Numbered from the stretch's first letter, positions 38,501-47,219 are shown. The stretch: DNA of 64,000 nt from Christensenellaceae bacterium (GCA_031261085.1 JAISKB010000024.1:22247-86246), one strand, 5' to 3'. Made by a program: numbers and translations. The notes: generated by a model from the sequence alone, not told the origin.

Positions 38501-40870
38501 ACGGCCAGGCTTACCAAAAACAGTCTGGCGGGTACGGCAATATCCGGCGCGCGCTTCTTAATAACGGGCACCGAACCGGCTACCAGCGCAATATCCGTGT
38601 ATGGCACCACCACATCCTCCGGCGTTGTATCGTTTTACAACCTGCCGCTGGGGTCTTACCACATTGCCGAAGTGTATGCGCCCGGCTTTTTGGCGCCCAC
38701 TTATGAAGAGGATTTTACGCTGACGATTGAAAACCGGGTATACTTGCTTGGCACCGCGGGCGTGGTGCTCAATGAAACGGCTAAAATCGACTTGGTGAAA
38801 ATCGGCATTTACAGCGCGACGTTCCAAGCCTTGCCCAATACCAAGCTGGATGTATCCATGGGCAAACGGCTGGAGAATGTGGAATTCAGGCTGGTCGATG
38901 AAGCCACCAGCGGCGCTGCCTACGATGAAACCTCCCTCACATCTTCAGATGGGCGGCTTACGTTTGAAGGCTTGGCGCTGAACACCAATTATATCCTAAC
39001 GGAGGATCCGGCGAGCGTCCCCATTGGGTTCCTGCCCCGCACCACGCCTTACACCATCCTTGTGGATGCGCATGGCACGCTTTGGCTGGATGGCGTGGAA
39101 TACACCAATGCCGATTCGGAGCTGGTGATTGGCAATAATTCCGACAACGCCGAATTCACGGCCGACTTGTTTAAGGTTGATCAAGATGGTGCGCCGATGC
39201 TGGGCGTGCAGTTTAGTATCGATACGAGCAAAGCCGGCAGCGGCAACCCGCTGATTAAGACGACAGATGAAAATGGCATCGTTTCGATTGCCGAAGCCGA
39301 GCTGTTGGCACATTTTGGCCAGGCGGCGCTGGATAATGATTTTTATGTCACCGAGATAAAGGCCTTGGATGGTTACTTTAAGGACGATACAGCGTGGAAA
39401 ATTAACGTTGTATCGGGCTATGTCAGCCGCACCTTTGTAAACACCGCGACCCGCCTGGATATATTCAAGTATACGCAGTTAACAAACACCACGGCGCAAA
39501 CCCTGCAGTACCTTGATTTGACCGATTTGTTTGTTCTGCTTGGCGGCGAAGCCACGGCGGATGATTTGGATCGGCAGGATATTGTGGAAATGCTCACAGC
39601 CGCGCAAGGCAAGAATGTGCGGTTGGCCGTGGAGGGTAATCACATCGTGGTGCGCAAGGCGGTAGCCGGCGCCAGGATTAAAGTATATGAAGTGGATGAC
39701 GAAACCAACTCCTTTGAGGCCTATACCGATGCGGACGGCAATTTGCCTATCCCTGGCAGCTACAAGCTCGATGAGGAAAAGGAATATGCGGTAGTTGAAG
39801 CGCAAGCGCCTTCTGGGTATAAGCGCAACAGTGCCATACAGACGTTTAAGGTGGCCGATTTAAAGAAGCTGAGCGTGCCGGGGGATATATTGTCTCAGTC
39901 CAATGGGTCCGACAATGCCAGCTTTGATGGAACGATATCTATACTGATTTCAAATGATCCGATACGCGGCAATCTGCGCATCGTCAAGCTCGACATCAAA
40001 ACCGGCGAGCCGCTTAGTGGGGCGGAGTTCGCGTTGTATAATCTATCGAACACGATGGTTGGGAGCCCGCAATTCAGCGATGAAAACGGCGTTGTGGAGT
40101 TCAACGATCTTGAGATTGGCTCATACCAGCTGTGGGAAGTAAATCCGCCTGCGGACTACGAGCCTTTGGTACTGCCAATTGCCGTTGTTACCAGCAACGA
40201 CAGCCCGTATGTTTACCGGGCGATATATAACCGCGCAATTTTGGACGAGCCCGAAGCCCATAAGGATGTGGAAGGCGTACAGCTGTATACGCTGGCCAAT
40301 CGCGGGGACGCGTTCACGTGGAATATCACGGTGGACTTCGGCAGCGATACCAGCGCATGGACCAAGGCGGAAATCACCGACCAAATCAACGCCGCGCTCG
40401 AGGTACAGGGCTACACCATAAAGGATGCTCGGGGCGTACCCGTTGCCCCGACGCTGTACAGCTACAGCGATGTCGGCAATCTGATTACAGTGGAGCTGAA
40501 CAAGGATAATGGCACCTACGACTACCTCGCGGGCCAAAGCTACACCCTCGCGCTGACGACCAAAATCAAGGCCAGCGTGACCAATGCCGAGCTCATGGCG
40601 TTTGCTGAGGCTGGCGGTATCCCCAACCAAGCTGAGTTCGACTTCGGTGGCGCCGCCGCGCTTGTGACCGAGATTCCCAAGGCGATACCGCCGTATGACA
40701 CGAGAAACCCTCCTAAAGATCCACCGAGAGAGCCAAGACGTTTCATCATTCCGCCGTACTTGCCGCCTAAGACCGGCGATGCTGCGGCGGCGACGTGGGC
40801 GATGCTGATGCTTGCGATGGCAATCGCAAGCTGGGTGTGTGTCGGTCGGCGTAAGAAGAACCGGGCATAG
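32507..40870 (+). CDS. Giant sortase-anchored surface protein (BspA-type LRR_5 N-terminal half, SpaA/Cna_B repeats C-terminal)
   Basis: Signal peptide (MIKSGTSFKGRAAAALLALLMALSTITTTVMPLISVAYAEEEE); LRR_5-like repeats (IGANAFADNQITSIT, IGDAAFNSSPLIEL); repeated SpaA-type segments (KIDTDTKAGLGGAVFELWDT...); LPPKTGD-TM-RRKKNRA sorting signal. AAAAGG before ATG at 32507. Confidence 0.92.
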   Translation: MIKSGTSFKGRAAAALLALLMALSTITTTVMPLISVAYAEEEEDGETEEPSGGFMALGITPPANFVFVPETGTITGYIGTDTDIEIPDMIEGTAVTAIGPSAFFQKGLTSVILPEGLVSIGANAFADNQITSITPLPSTLASIGASAFQSNLLTSLTLESGISIGNYAFRNNSLTTLVLPSSLTSIPRGAFMENELSSVDLSNITELGDSAFEANSFDTVALPNTLTAYGNRVFAGNGKYVIVTGGNGLPYTYSVAGRFGELVNPRTLTIKFQTLEGQTLMSDKVLTNNVNVQAADISGLIYEGSTYSYTPAAITGYAYAGESPVLIPIQGNTTHIAQYMDDNHPPIFQGLTTIIVEPGGTVDLRAGVTAMDVHGNDLTDRININSSLLDLNYAGIYSITYKVTDEDGRTTTAYRRVIVGSDPLLLSVGNGWIYGDFTYDGDILTGLSDAGKTKYATKKDVVLPGENPLTGDPLVTIADNAFNEDGYSGWRSVDFNKLTALRTIGAGAFARAPITALDVTRNKALVTIGEAAFRDAQLLWLDLAGLPNLESIGDAAFNSSPLIELFVHDCPNLRFIGTENATSAAQGVFANAVLTALDFTGDAKLETIGGWAFNKSPITLLDFTLLAGSLKVLGNAAFHRVPLSRMTGLASCVNIEVLGNLTSGGNADASIFATNSASMNNIFYSYQIIDGAGMTKLRQIGNYALANLQMVAGFQELIINRPNLVYIGDYAFYMTSIIPISDLTPYDGYSSFSSSFSSMYAYPDINLSASKNLAYVGDYAFFLGTVQMFRPRDGAFPSLANYAGAVGAGTGSYPGTLVLTGLNKLRYIGDYAFTSMGRSVLSISGLTGLEHLGAYAFEQLYAVDSVDFSDMKKLREIPAEVLRGMNSDGALYITDDITALDGSIVRKPSTDAALIDPQRRLWVYTETVEGTPLVDFLYTYDAAASAATSTMIYINKLGYRANIVDENGIPITNPRQQVIPLSYLGRPYEAPAPNVAGYVLVGDATKTIPSVERGNKQTVTFVYKKASGVVAPNITLELQNAATTRYLINTEAQMNLQFSLSGYAAQLLPGAEIVIHYRDEYLSHDTIICNPTGGGAIESVNIEKNMIHLMLDPNRQGGGTVTVPFTFKDPYYTTPYNNRTYFDAYLVDGDGTILASTPLNASKWVEWYYSAGEYALSSSISFLTEYMANGQNMTGGVTTDGNNYYTLGTEKSVPIYLGMRYDQAVSTAYFYRNIGAYDVTIPLPTYINRYGITVTAQFVSSTGYPWVLSPDGKTVTLHVEQSPGSGYSRVLTGIPGLPLRFPEARINQRITVNSSIVLTPSNANATELAMVANSRDTILHYSDSIYFNLIGASQAVKDGSFEKYPQASASYFYDDENLAAKEFQWRFEVFANPNDIGVQGMKDIVITDHDMDARLYYYRVQNSNAFSMRITSYNSQGQVLAEDILEASQNEYFFPEDIRTNIHHVQMEWLDGAIVPYNTSTYTYIYAKLRNPNALEYYSLMDSQTLTFSNSATLACEGTSVHIANTVTSTGGHTMRHRVVEEWFRVSKTSSKAGAVWNGDDVTFTLSIAGNARRIRQLNNFVMVDLLPDGLLIKDVQISGLLLTAVNGRYQIIQNYKGTGHTAIVFMADRLTPSGGSNLQVGFSSAVATITTVADYTFTADVINQVYAKVDNLPLTNTTSDVYSINGGRAVSYAKTESRYFTVEESLIQKYVRTTGSDWSLIGAKGKANAPVDYKISLINLTNFPKDNAVVYDIFPFIGDTSIDTRTFGGTDYIARGSQFRNALIAAPTAPAGWTIYYVEDPAAVNTKTYYQAASWSLSYSSLANVTGVKFVAAGPMAPNSRADFFLSMRAPADAPRLLEGKRAYNTASQSDSTISLVQFNALEGNIVFNEIISPTTNIRARKIDTDTKAGLGGAVFELWDTDTNKLIATNQSNDLGWVVFSDVPMIHHYKIIEKTPPANYDLSSDVLLIDSDEMVEGVTYEAGSIENKATPPPVPTATARLTKNSLAGTAISGARFLITGTEPATSAISVYGTTTSSGVVSFYNLPLGSYHIAEVYAPGFLAPTYEEDFTLTIENRVYLLGTAGVVLNETAKIDLVKIGIYSATFQALPNTKLDVSMGKRLENVEFRLVDEATSGAAYDETSLTSSDGRLTFEGLALNTNYILTEDPASVPIGFLPRTTPYTILVDAHGTLWLDGVEYTNADSELVIGNNSDNAEFTADLFKVDQDGAPMLGVQFSIDTSKAGSGNPLIKTTDENGIVSIAEAELLAHFGQAALDNDFYVTEIKALDGYFKDDTAWKINVVSGYVSRTFVNTATRLDIFKYTQLTNTTAQTLQYLDLTDLFVLLGGEATADDLDRQDIVEMLTAAQGKNVRLAVEGNHIVVRKAVAGARIKVYEVDDETNSFEAYTDADGNLPIPGSYKLDEEKEYAVVEAQAPSGYKRNSAIQTFKVADLKKLSVPGDILSQSNGSDNASFDGTISILISNDPIRGNLRIVKLDIKTGEPLSGAEFALYNLSNTMVGSPQFSDENGVVEFNDLEIGSYQLWEVNPPADYEPLVLPIAVVTSNDSPYVYRAIYNRAILDEPEAHKDVEGVQLYTLANRGDAFTWNITVDFGSDTSAWTKAEITDQINAALEVQGYTIKDARGVPVAPTLYSYSDVGNLITVELNKDNGTYDYLAGQSYTLALTTKIKASVTNAELMAFAEAGGIPNQAEFDFGGAAALVTEIPKAIPPYDTRNPPKDPPREPRRFIIPPYLPPKTGDAAAATWAMLMLAMAIASWVCVGRRKKNRA

Positions 40871-40878
40871 GGTAAACG

Positions 40879-40920
40879 AATCAACAAGGGCCGCCATTTG
40901 GCGGCCCTTGTTGATTTGTT
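40879..40920 (+). terminator. Strong terminator after giant surface protein
   Basis: AATCAACAAGGGCCGCC-ATTT-GGCGGCCCTTGTTGATT then TGTT; near-perfect 17-bp stem, probably bidirectional. Confidence 0.8.
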
Positions 40921-40939
40921 CAATAAAGTGTGTTGCTTT

Positions 40940-41107
40940 TTATTTCCTCTCCCGCATTGGCACATATTTCTTTTCTGCATCTGTAGAGGACGTAGTTTTC
41001 CAACCAATACTACGCTCCGCATGACGCTTCCTAGTCTCTTCCTGCTGATCGAGTTTCCTAATTCTATGCACCATTATGACGATTAATCCTAGCCAAAACC
41101 ACCACAT
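40940..41107 (-). CDS. Micro-ORF: 55-aa single-TM protein (below ORF-track cutoff)
   Basis: MWWFWLGLIVIMVHRIRKLDQQEETRKRHAERSIGWKTTSSTDAEKKYVPMRERK*; minus-strand RBS AGAGGTG upstream of ATG; located just before the shared hairpin terminator. Confidence 0.6.
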   Translation of the reverse strand: MWWFWLGLIVIMVHRIRKLDQQEETRKRHAERSIGWKTTSSTDAEKKYVPMRERK

Positions 41108-41344
41108 ATCATTCACCTCTTATTCTTCCCACATATTTTGCAATGTAAATGTTATGCATACCACCAACGGCTCCCGTATGCTCATAGAAATGCCATCACA
41201 GAATTTTATCATTTTCTTTAGTTTACATCGTTTCTTACGAAACAGCAACCTTTGTGTTTTCCATCGTTAGTCATTAACGATATATGACAAATAAAGCGGA
41301 ATAATCTGCCGTTTGACCAAACGCAAAACGGGCTTCACTGCCAC

Positions 41345-41386
41345 AAAAAAAGGCGCCGGTCGATTTGCTCAACAGGCGCCCTTTTT
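41345..41386 (-). terminator. Terminator downstream of oppF
   Basis: AAAAAGGGCGCC...GGCGCCTTTTTTT on the minus strand. Confidence 0.7.
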
Positions 41387-41436
41387 CAGTATCGCTTCAC
41401 CCACCACCGCTTACGCGAAGCCGGGCAAATGGCGGT

Positions 41437-42387
41437 TCATCCATGCAGGAAGCATGCCACGAAATGGTTTGGGGTCACCTCGCGCAGCTGCGGTATGCCC
41501 TCGCGGCAACCGTCCTGGCAATCGAAGCACCGGTTTGCGAAGCGGCACGCATCGGGCAGGTTTATCGGGCTGGTAATCTCGCCCTTTAAGGAGATGCGCT
41601 GGCGCTTTTCGCTCAAGTCCGGCACGGGTATAGCCGAGAGCAGCGCCTTTGTATACGGGTGGATAGGGTTGGCAAACAGCTCTTCGGCAGGGGCCTTTTC
41701 CACGATTTGACCCAGGTACATAACCGCTATATCGTTGGAAAAGTGGTTTACTACAGATAGGTCATGCGTGATGAAAATATAGGTGAGGCCCATCTTTTCT
41801 TGCAGGGTTTTGAGCAGGTTGAGTATTTGCGCCTGTATCGAAACATCCAGCGCGGATACCGGCTCGTCGCACACGATAAGCTTGGGCTGCATGGCCAGCG
41901 CCCGGGCAATGCCAATGCGCTGCCTGCGCCCGCCATCCAGCTCATGCGGGTAGCTGTTGATAAGCCGCTCGGCAAGGCCCACCGTCTCCATCAGCTCGAG
42001 CACCTTTTCCTCGATGGCATGCTTTTTTGTGAGGATGCGGTTTTCGCGGATGGGCTCGGAAATAATCTGGTTGACGGTCTTTTTAGGATCCAGCGAAGAA
42101 AATGGATCCTGGAAGATGATCTGCATATCCTTGCGCTTCTTGCGCATCTCGCCGCTGCTCAGCTTGCAGATATCGGTGCCGTCAAACAACACCTCGCCGG
42201 CGCTCGGTTCAATCAGCCGCAAAATGCTGCGCCCCGTGGTGGATTTGCCGCAGCCGCTTTCGCCTACCAGCCCCAGCGTTTTGCCGCGTTCCAGCGTGAA
42301 GCTTATGTCGTCCACCGCGTGGAGCATACCCCGTGCGGTTTTGAAGTATTTTTTTAAGTTGCGAACCTCAAGTATTGTATCCGCCAT
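41437..42387 (-). CDS. oppF: Oligopeptide ABC transporter ATP-binding protein (OppF-like)
   Basis: 316 aa; LVGESGCGKSTTGRSILRLIEP, DGGRRQRIGIARALAMQPKLIVCDEPVSALDVSIQAQ. Confidence 0.93.
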   Translation of the reverse strand: MADTILEVRNLKKYFKTARGMLHAVDDISFTLERGKTLGLVGESGCGKSTTGRSILRLIEPSAGEVLFDGTDICKLSSGEMRKKRKDMQIIFQDPFSSLDPKKTVNQIISEPIRENRILTKKHAIEEKVLELMETVGLAERLINSYPHELDGGRRQRIGIARALAMQPKLIVCDEPVSALDVSIQAQILNLLKTLQEKMGLTYIFITHDLSVVNHFSNDIAVMYLGQIVEKAPAEELFANPIHPYTKALLSAIPVPDLSEKRQRISLKGEITSPINLPDACRFANRCFDCQDGCREGIPQLREVTPNHFVACFLHG

Positions 42388-43394
42388 TACGCATCCCTCC
42401 CTTTTTCGATGTGGAAGCCGGGGGTATTGTAGGCCGCGCAGGCTACGCTGTGCGTATCGCTCACGGCGCGCAAAGCCGGCGGTTCGCCCAGGCAGGCCTC
42501 GGTAGCGTAATTGCAGCGCGGGGCAAAGGCACAGCCGCTGGGTAAATTGGTCGGGTCCGGCATAAGCCCCCTTATGGGTTTGAGCATGGCTGTACGGTTT
42601 TTAACGTTTGGAAGCGAATTGAACAGGCCCTCGGTATAAGGGTGCAGGGTGTGGTTGAACACATCCTCCAAAAGGCCCTGCTCCACAATCCGCCCGGCGT
42701 ACATTACGGCTACCTTATCGCACACCTCGGCAACAATGCCCAAATCGTGTGTGATCATAATCATGGAAGTATCGTATTTATCCTTCAACTGGCTCATGAG
42801 TTCCAGCACCTGCGCCTGTATGGTTACATCCAGCGCGGTGGTTGGTTCGTCGGCAATCAACAGCTTGGGGCTGCAGGCCAGCGCTATGGCGATAACCACG
42901 CGCTGCTTCATGCCGCCGGAAAACTGGTGCGGGTATTCGTTGGCGCGGCTGCCGGGTATGCCCACCAGCTCCAGCATGGATTCGGCGCGCTGCAGCGCAT
43001 CCTTATGCGAAAGGTGCTCGTGTATTTCCAAGCTCTCGGCGATTTGCTCGCCCACGGTAAACACGGGGTTGAGCACCGTCATCGGGTCCTGGAAAATCAT
43101 GGAGACCTCTTTGCCGCGCACCTCTTCCATTTTGTGGTCGGGCAGGCTTAGTATATCCAGCCCGTCGATGTGCAGCAAATCGCATTCCACAACGCCGGGG
43201 GGGCTGGGTACCAGTCGCAGTATGGATAGCGCCGCCGTGGTTTTACCCGCGCCGGTTTCGCCCACCAGGCCCAGCGTCTGCTTATACCCCAGCTGGATAT
43301 CTATACCGTTGATCGCACGGACGATGCCGTCCTCGGTTTCGTATCGCACAACGAGATTTTTAACATCTAAAATGTGCTTTTCAGTTTCGCTCAT
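42387..43394 (-). CDS. oppD: Oligopeptide ABC transporter ATP-binding protein (OppD-like)
   Basis: 335 aa; [58 protein letters not shown]. Confidence 0.93.
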   Translation of the reverse strand: MSETEKHILDVKNLVVRYETEDGIVRAINGIDIQLGYKQTLGLVGETGAGKTTAALSILRLVPSPPGVVECDLLHIDGLDILSLPDHKMEEVRGKEVSMIFQDPMTVLNPVFTVGEQIAESLEIHEHLSHKDALQRAESMLELVGIPGSRANEYPHQFSGGMKQRVVIAIALACSPKLLIADEPTTALDVTIQAQVLELMSQLKDKYDTSMIMITHDLGIVAEVCDKVAVMYAGRIVEQGLLEDVFNHTLHPYTEGLFNSLPNVKNRTAMLKPIRGLMPDPTNLPSGCAFAPRCNYATEACLGEPPALRAVSDTHSVACAAYNTPGFHIEKGRDA

Positions 43395-43417
43395 CGTATC
43401 CTCCTTTGCACGGTCGC

Positions 43418-44311
43418 TTATCGCTTAAGCTTGGGATCCAGCGCATCGCGCAGCCCGTCGCCTATCAGGTTAAGTGAAAGCACGGCAAGCATAATGGCCA
43501 AGCCCGGGTACAGCGTTAGGTAGCTGTAATCGCGGATGTAGGAACGGCCCGCCGAAAGCATGCTGCCCCATTCCGGCGCGGGCGCGGGCACGCCCAAGCC
43601 CAAAAAGCTAAGCTGTGCCGCCGCTATAATGGCCTGGCCTACGCGCAGCGTGGCTTGCACGATAATTTGCGACACGCAGTTGGGCAGAATATGTGTGAGC
43701 ACGATCTTGCCTTCCTGCATGCCGATGGCGCGGGCCGACTCCACATATTCTTCCCCGCGCACGGTAAGCACGGCGGCGCGGGTTATGCGCACAAAGGGCG
43801 CCATACTCGCTATGCCCACGGCTATCATCAGGTTGACGGTGCTTTTGCCCATCGCCGAAACCACGGCTATCGCCAGCAGCACGCTGGGCAGGGATGAGAA
43901 TATATCGCACACGCGCATGATGATGTTTTCGAACACGCCGCCTACATAGCCCGCCGCCGCGCCCAGCGTAACGCCCACCGCCAAGGCTATCAGCACGGCT
44001 ACCACGCCCACCGCCAGCGAATACCGGGTGCCATACATAACGCGGGCAAACACATCGCGGCCCATGTCATCGGTGCCAAACCAGTGCGCCGCCGAGGGCG
44101 ATTGCAGGCGTTCCTGCAGGTTTTGGGCGGTGATATCCGCTTTATAATCGAATATAAGCGGGCTGATCAGCGCCATGATAATCAGGAAAAGCACCAGCAC
44201 CAGGCCGATGATGGCGCCCTTGTTCTTGCGCAGCTGCCGCCAAATAGCACCCAAGGCGCTGCGCTTTTTATACTGCTTCGAAATTGTTTTTTGCTTTATA
44301 ACAGCTTCCAT
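43418..44311 (-). CDS. oppC: Oligopeptide ABC transporter permease (OppC-like)
   Basis: [42 protein letters not shown]...[27 protein letters not shown]. Confidence 0.92.
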   Translation of the reverse strand: MEAVIKQKTISKQYKKRSALGAIWRQLRKNKGAIIGLVLVLFLIIMALISPLIFDYKADITAQNLQERLQSPSAAHWFGTDDMGRDVFARVMYGTRYSLAVGVVAVLIALAVGVTLGAAAGYVGGVFENIIMRVCDIFSSLPSVLLAIAVVSAMGKSTVNLMIAVGIASMAPFVRITRAAVLTVRGEEYVESARAIGMQEGKIVLTHILPNCVSQIIVQATLRVGQAIIAAAQLSFLGLGVPAPAPEWGSMLSAGRSYIRDYSYLTLYPGLAIMLAVLSLNLIGDGLRDALDPKLKR

Positions 44312-44324
44312 ATATAGCGCCCCC

Positions 44325-45257
44325 CTACTTGGTGTATTGCGCCTTGATGCGCGGATCCACATATGCGTAGATAATATCTACGACCAGATTCACGATGCTC
44401 ACCAGCATCGTCGTCATTACCAGCGCGCCGGTTACCGTGGGTATATCGCGCTGGTCTATGGCATCTACCACCAGCCGGCCTACGCCCGGCCAGGAAAACA
44501 CGGTTTCCGCCAGAACGGAGCCGCCCAACACATTGCTGAACTGCACGCCAAACACGGTGATGATGGGTATGAGTGCGTTTTTGAGCGCGTGCTTGCGGAT
44601 GACCTTGCGCTCGGACACACCCTTGGCGCGGGCCATCAGCAGATAATCCTGCCGAATAACATCCAGCATGGAGGCGCGGGTGGTGCGCGTCATAAGCGCC
44701 GCCAGCCCTGCGCCTATCGTAAAGGCGGGCAATACGAGGCTCTTTAGCCCGGCGGTATAGCCCCCCGAAGGGAACCACCCCAGGCCCAGTGAAAATACAA
44801 TGATCAACAGCAAGCCCAGCCAAAAGTTGGGCATGGATAAGCCCAGCAAGGCCAGCACCATGGAGGCGGTATCCTTAAGGGAGTTTTGGTGAACCGCCGC
44901 TATAATGCCCAATGGTATCGACATGCCCACCGCTATGAGCATGGTGAGCGAAGCGAGCTTTAGCGTGTTGGGCAGCCGCTCCATATAGGTTTTCATCACA
45001 TCCCGCTTCGATACATAGGATGTGCCAAGGTCCCCCTTGAGCATTTTGCCGATATACCGAAAATAGCGCGTCAGCAAGCTGCCATCCAGGCCCATTTCCT
45101 TGCGCAGCGCATCCAGCTCTTCGGGGGTGGCGTCGGCGCTGGCCACCGAATATACCGGGTCGCCATCCGCAACGTTCATGATAGCGAAAATCACAAACGC
45201 CACGCATAACAGCACCGGTATAAGCATCAACAATCGTTTTAGTATATAGCGATGCAT
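44325..45257 (-). CDS. oppB: Oligopeptide ABC transporter permease (OppB-like)
   Basis: 310 aa; MHRYILKRLLMLIPVLLCVAFVIFAIMNVADGDP. Confidence 0.93.
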   Translation of the reverse strand: MHRYILKRLLMLIPVLLCVAFVIFAIMNVADGDPVYSVASADATPEELDALRKEMGLDGSLLTRYFRYIGKMLKGDLGTSYVSKRDVMKTYMERLPNTLKLASLTMLIAVGMSIPLGIIAAVHQNSLKDTASMVLALLGLSMPNFWLGLLLIIVFSLGLGWFPSGGYTAGLKSLVLPAFTIGAGLAALMTRTTRASMLDVIRQDYLLMARAKGVSERKVIRKHALKNALIPIITVFGVQFSNVLGGSVLAETVFSWPGVGRLVVDAIDQRDIPTVTGALVMTTMLVSIVNLVVDIIYAYVDPRIKAQYTK

Positions 45258-45328
45258 AAATTCCTCCTTGTTACGCGGCCCTAGTCCGCGTCATCTAAAA
45301 CCGCCATGCGGCGGATGCAAATAAAATA

Positions 45329-45368
45329 TTTACGGGAAGGCCGGCTTAAAGCGCCGGCCCCCCGTAAA
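45329..45368 (-). promoter_or_regulatory. Strong intercistronic hairpin between oppA and oppBCDF
   Basis: TTTACGGG-AA-GGCCGGC-TTAAAGC-GCCGGCC-C-CCCGTAAA; no U-tract directly after the stem on the minus strand. Confidence 0.7.
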
Positions 45369-45383
45369 CATCTGTGCGTTGGG

Positions 45384-46985
45384 TTATGCTTCGGGCAGGG
45401 CTATATAGCGGTAATCGTGCTTGGCGGTGCCAACCCACTTTACGCCGTCGAGGCCCTTCTTTACGCCGATGTTGATCATGGAGGTGCAAATGGGGACGAC
45501 GGGCATAATTTCATTCAGGTACAGCTCGATGTCGTAATACATTTGCTCGCGCTTGGCGGTATCCAGTTCCACCAATGCATCATCGATCATCTTGTTGAGC
45601 ACGGCATCTTCCAATACGGCGCGGTTGGAGCCGTTCTTTACGAGCTTGCCACCCTGCTCCGAGCTGCCATACATGTTGCGCACGGTGAAGTCGGTGCCGT
45701 CCGCATCCGTCCATTGGTAGAGGCACAGCTCATAATCCAGCGCGGCGTCATTGAGTATGCCCTTGAGCGCGGCGGTTTCCAGCTTGCTCAGCTCCAGGTT
45801 GATGCCTATTTTGCTCAGGTCCTCCTGCAGCACCAAGGCGATGTTCTCCTTGGCGGAGCCGTTGTAAATCACGTTGAACTTGAGCTGACCTTCGGCATAG
45901 CCCGAGGCCGCGAGCGCAGCCTTTGCCTTATCGAGGTCATATTCATATACCGGCAGGTCTTCATACAGGCCGAACTGCCCGCGGTTGATGAAGTTGTTGT
46001 GCACGGTGCCTTCGCCGTTGTAACCGGCGATAATCATGGCTTCTTTATTGGTGGCATATGCGATTGCCTTGCGGACATTCACATTATCCAACCCGGGCTT
46101 TTTGTTGTTGATGGCGATATACAGCATCACCACGTTGGGGACCTTGATAAGCTCCAAATTGGAATCATCCTCGATGTAGCCAAGGTCGGTTACCAGCGGG
46201 TCGATACATACGTCGATTTCGCCCGTTTGCAGGGCCACGAGGCGGGAGGATTCCTCTTTAATCAGGCGGAATATGATGCTGCGGGTGGGGGCGATGGTGC
46301 CGCGATACCCATCGTTGCGCAGGAAGGATATTTGGTCGCCCGGTATCCATTCATCCACGGCGAATACGCCGGAGCCCACCTGGTAGCCAAACTCATCGGC
46401 CTTTACGAGCGCCTCGGAGAGTATGCTCATGGAGCGGTGCGCGAGCAGGGTGAGGAACTCCTGGCTGGGCTTGGAAATCGTGATTTCGATGTGCGTATCA
46501 TCCACCACGTTGATGCCGGTGATTAAATCTACCTTCGTTTTGGTGAAGGAAGATTCGGCCGCACGCTCGTAGGTATACTTAATATCGTTGGTTGTAAGGG
46601 GCGTGCCGTCGGTGAAGGTAACGCCGGCGGGGATGGTGAAGCTAAACACGCAGCCATCGCTGGACATGGACCACTCGGTTGCCAGGCCCGGGATGATTTC
46701 GCCGGTGTCCGGGTCGATCTCTACGATGGTATCATGCGTCAGAGCGAAAACCATCATGTTGGAATCTGTATTGGAACCCTGCGGATCCAGCGTGGTTACA
46801 TCGTTGGCCACACCTATGATGATCGTATCTTGGTAGGAAGCGGGCGCCGCATCGCTGCCGCTGCCGGCGGGTGCGTTTGCCGCGGGTGTGGAGGGAGAGG
46901 TCGTGTTGCCACCGCCGCAGGCCGCAAGGCCAAGCAGCATCAGGGTGCATAAAAGCAGAGCAATTGTCTTTGTGATGTGTTTCAT
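45384..46985 (-). CDS. oppA: Oligopeptide-binding lipoprotein (OppA/DppA-like)
   Basis: MKHITKTIALLLCTLMLLGLAACGGGNTT lipobox; ALTHDTIVEIDPDTGEIIPGLATEWSMSSDGCVFSFTIPAGVTFTDGTPLTTNDIKYTYE. Confidence 0.93.
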   Translation of the reverse strand: MKHITKTIALLLCTLMLLGLAACGGGNTTSPSTPAANAPAGSGSDAAPASYQDTIIIGVANDVTTLDPQGSNTDSNMMVFALTHDTIVEIDPDTGEIIPGLATEWSMSSDGCVFSFTIPAGVTFTDGTPLTTNDIKYTYERAAESSFTKTKVDLITGINVVDDTHIEITISKPSQEFLTLLAHRSMSILSEALVKADEFGYQVGSGVFAVDEWIPGDQISFLRNDGYRGTIAPTRSIIFRLIKEESSRLVALQTGEIDVCIDPLVTDLGYIEDDSNLELIKVPNVVMLYIAINNKKPGLDNVNVRKAIAYATNKEAMIIAGYNGEGTVHNNFINRGQFGLYEDLPVYEYDLDKAKAALAASGYAEGQLKFNVIYNGSAKENIALVLQEDLSKIGINLELSKLETAALKGILNDAALDYELCLYQWTDADGTDFTVRNMYGSSEQGGKLVKNGSNRAVLEDAVLNKMIDDALVELDTAKREQMYYDIELYLNEIMPVVPICTSMINIGVKKGLDGVKWVGTAKHDYRYIALPEA

Positions 46986-47047
46986 AGAATTTCCTCCTAA
47001 AATAATTGACGTTTTTTTGGGTGGAGTATCTGCTATATAAACAATAC

Positions 47048-47064
47048 AGCAAAAACTGTGCCAA
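47048..47064 (-). promoter_or_regulatory. Sigma-54 (-24/-12) promoter for the opp operon
   Basis: Minus strand TTGGCAC-AGTTT-TTGCT, ~63 nt before oppA ATG; consensus TGGCAC-N5-TTGCW. Confidence 0.85.
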
Positions 47065-47166
47065 CTTTTTATAGCCATGCGTTGCACGCGTAAAAACAAA
47101 GCGATACAGGCGAAAATTTGATTTGCAGGATTTTGCGCAGGGGTGGGCACGCGAGGCGATATATAT

Positions 47167-47191
47167 AAAAAATTCCGGCAAAAATTGCCGG
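47167..47191 (-). terminator. rpoN terminator
   Basis: Minus strand CCGGCAA-TTT-TTGCCGG-AATTTTTT. Confidence 0.8.
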
Positions 47192-47219
47192 TTATCCGCA
47201 AAAAATGCCGATGGCGGCG

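Noticed and set aside
45306-46526. 406-aa plus-strand ORF
   Set aside because: Antisense to oppA; no recognisable motifs, shadow ORF.
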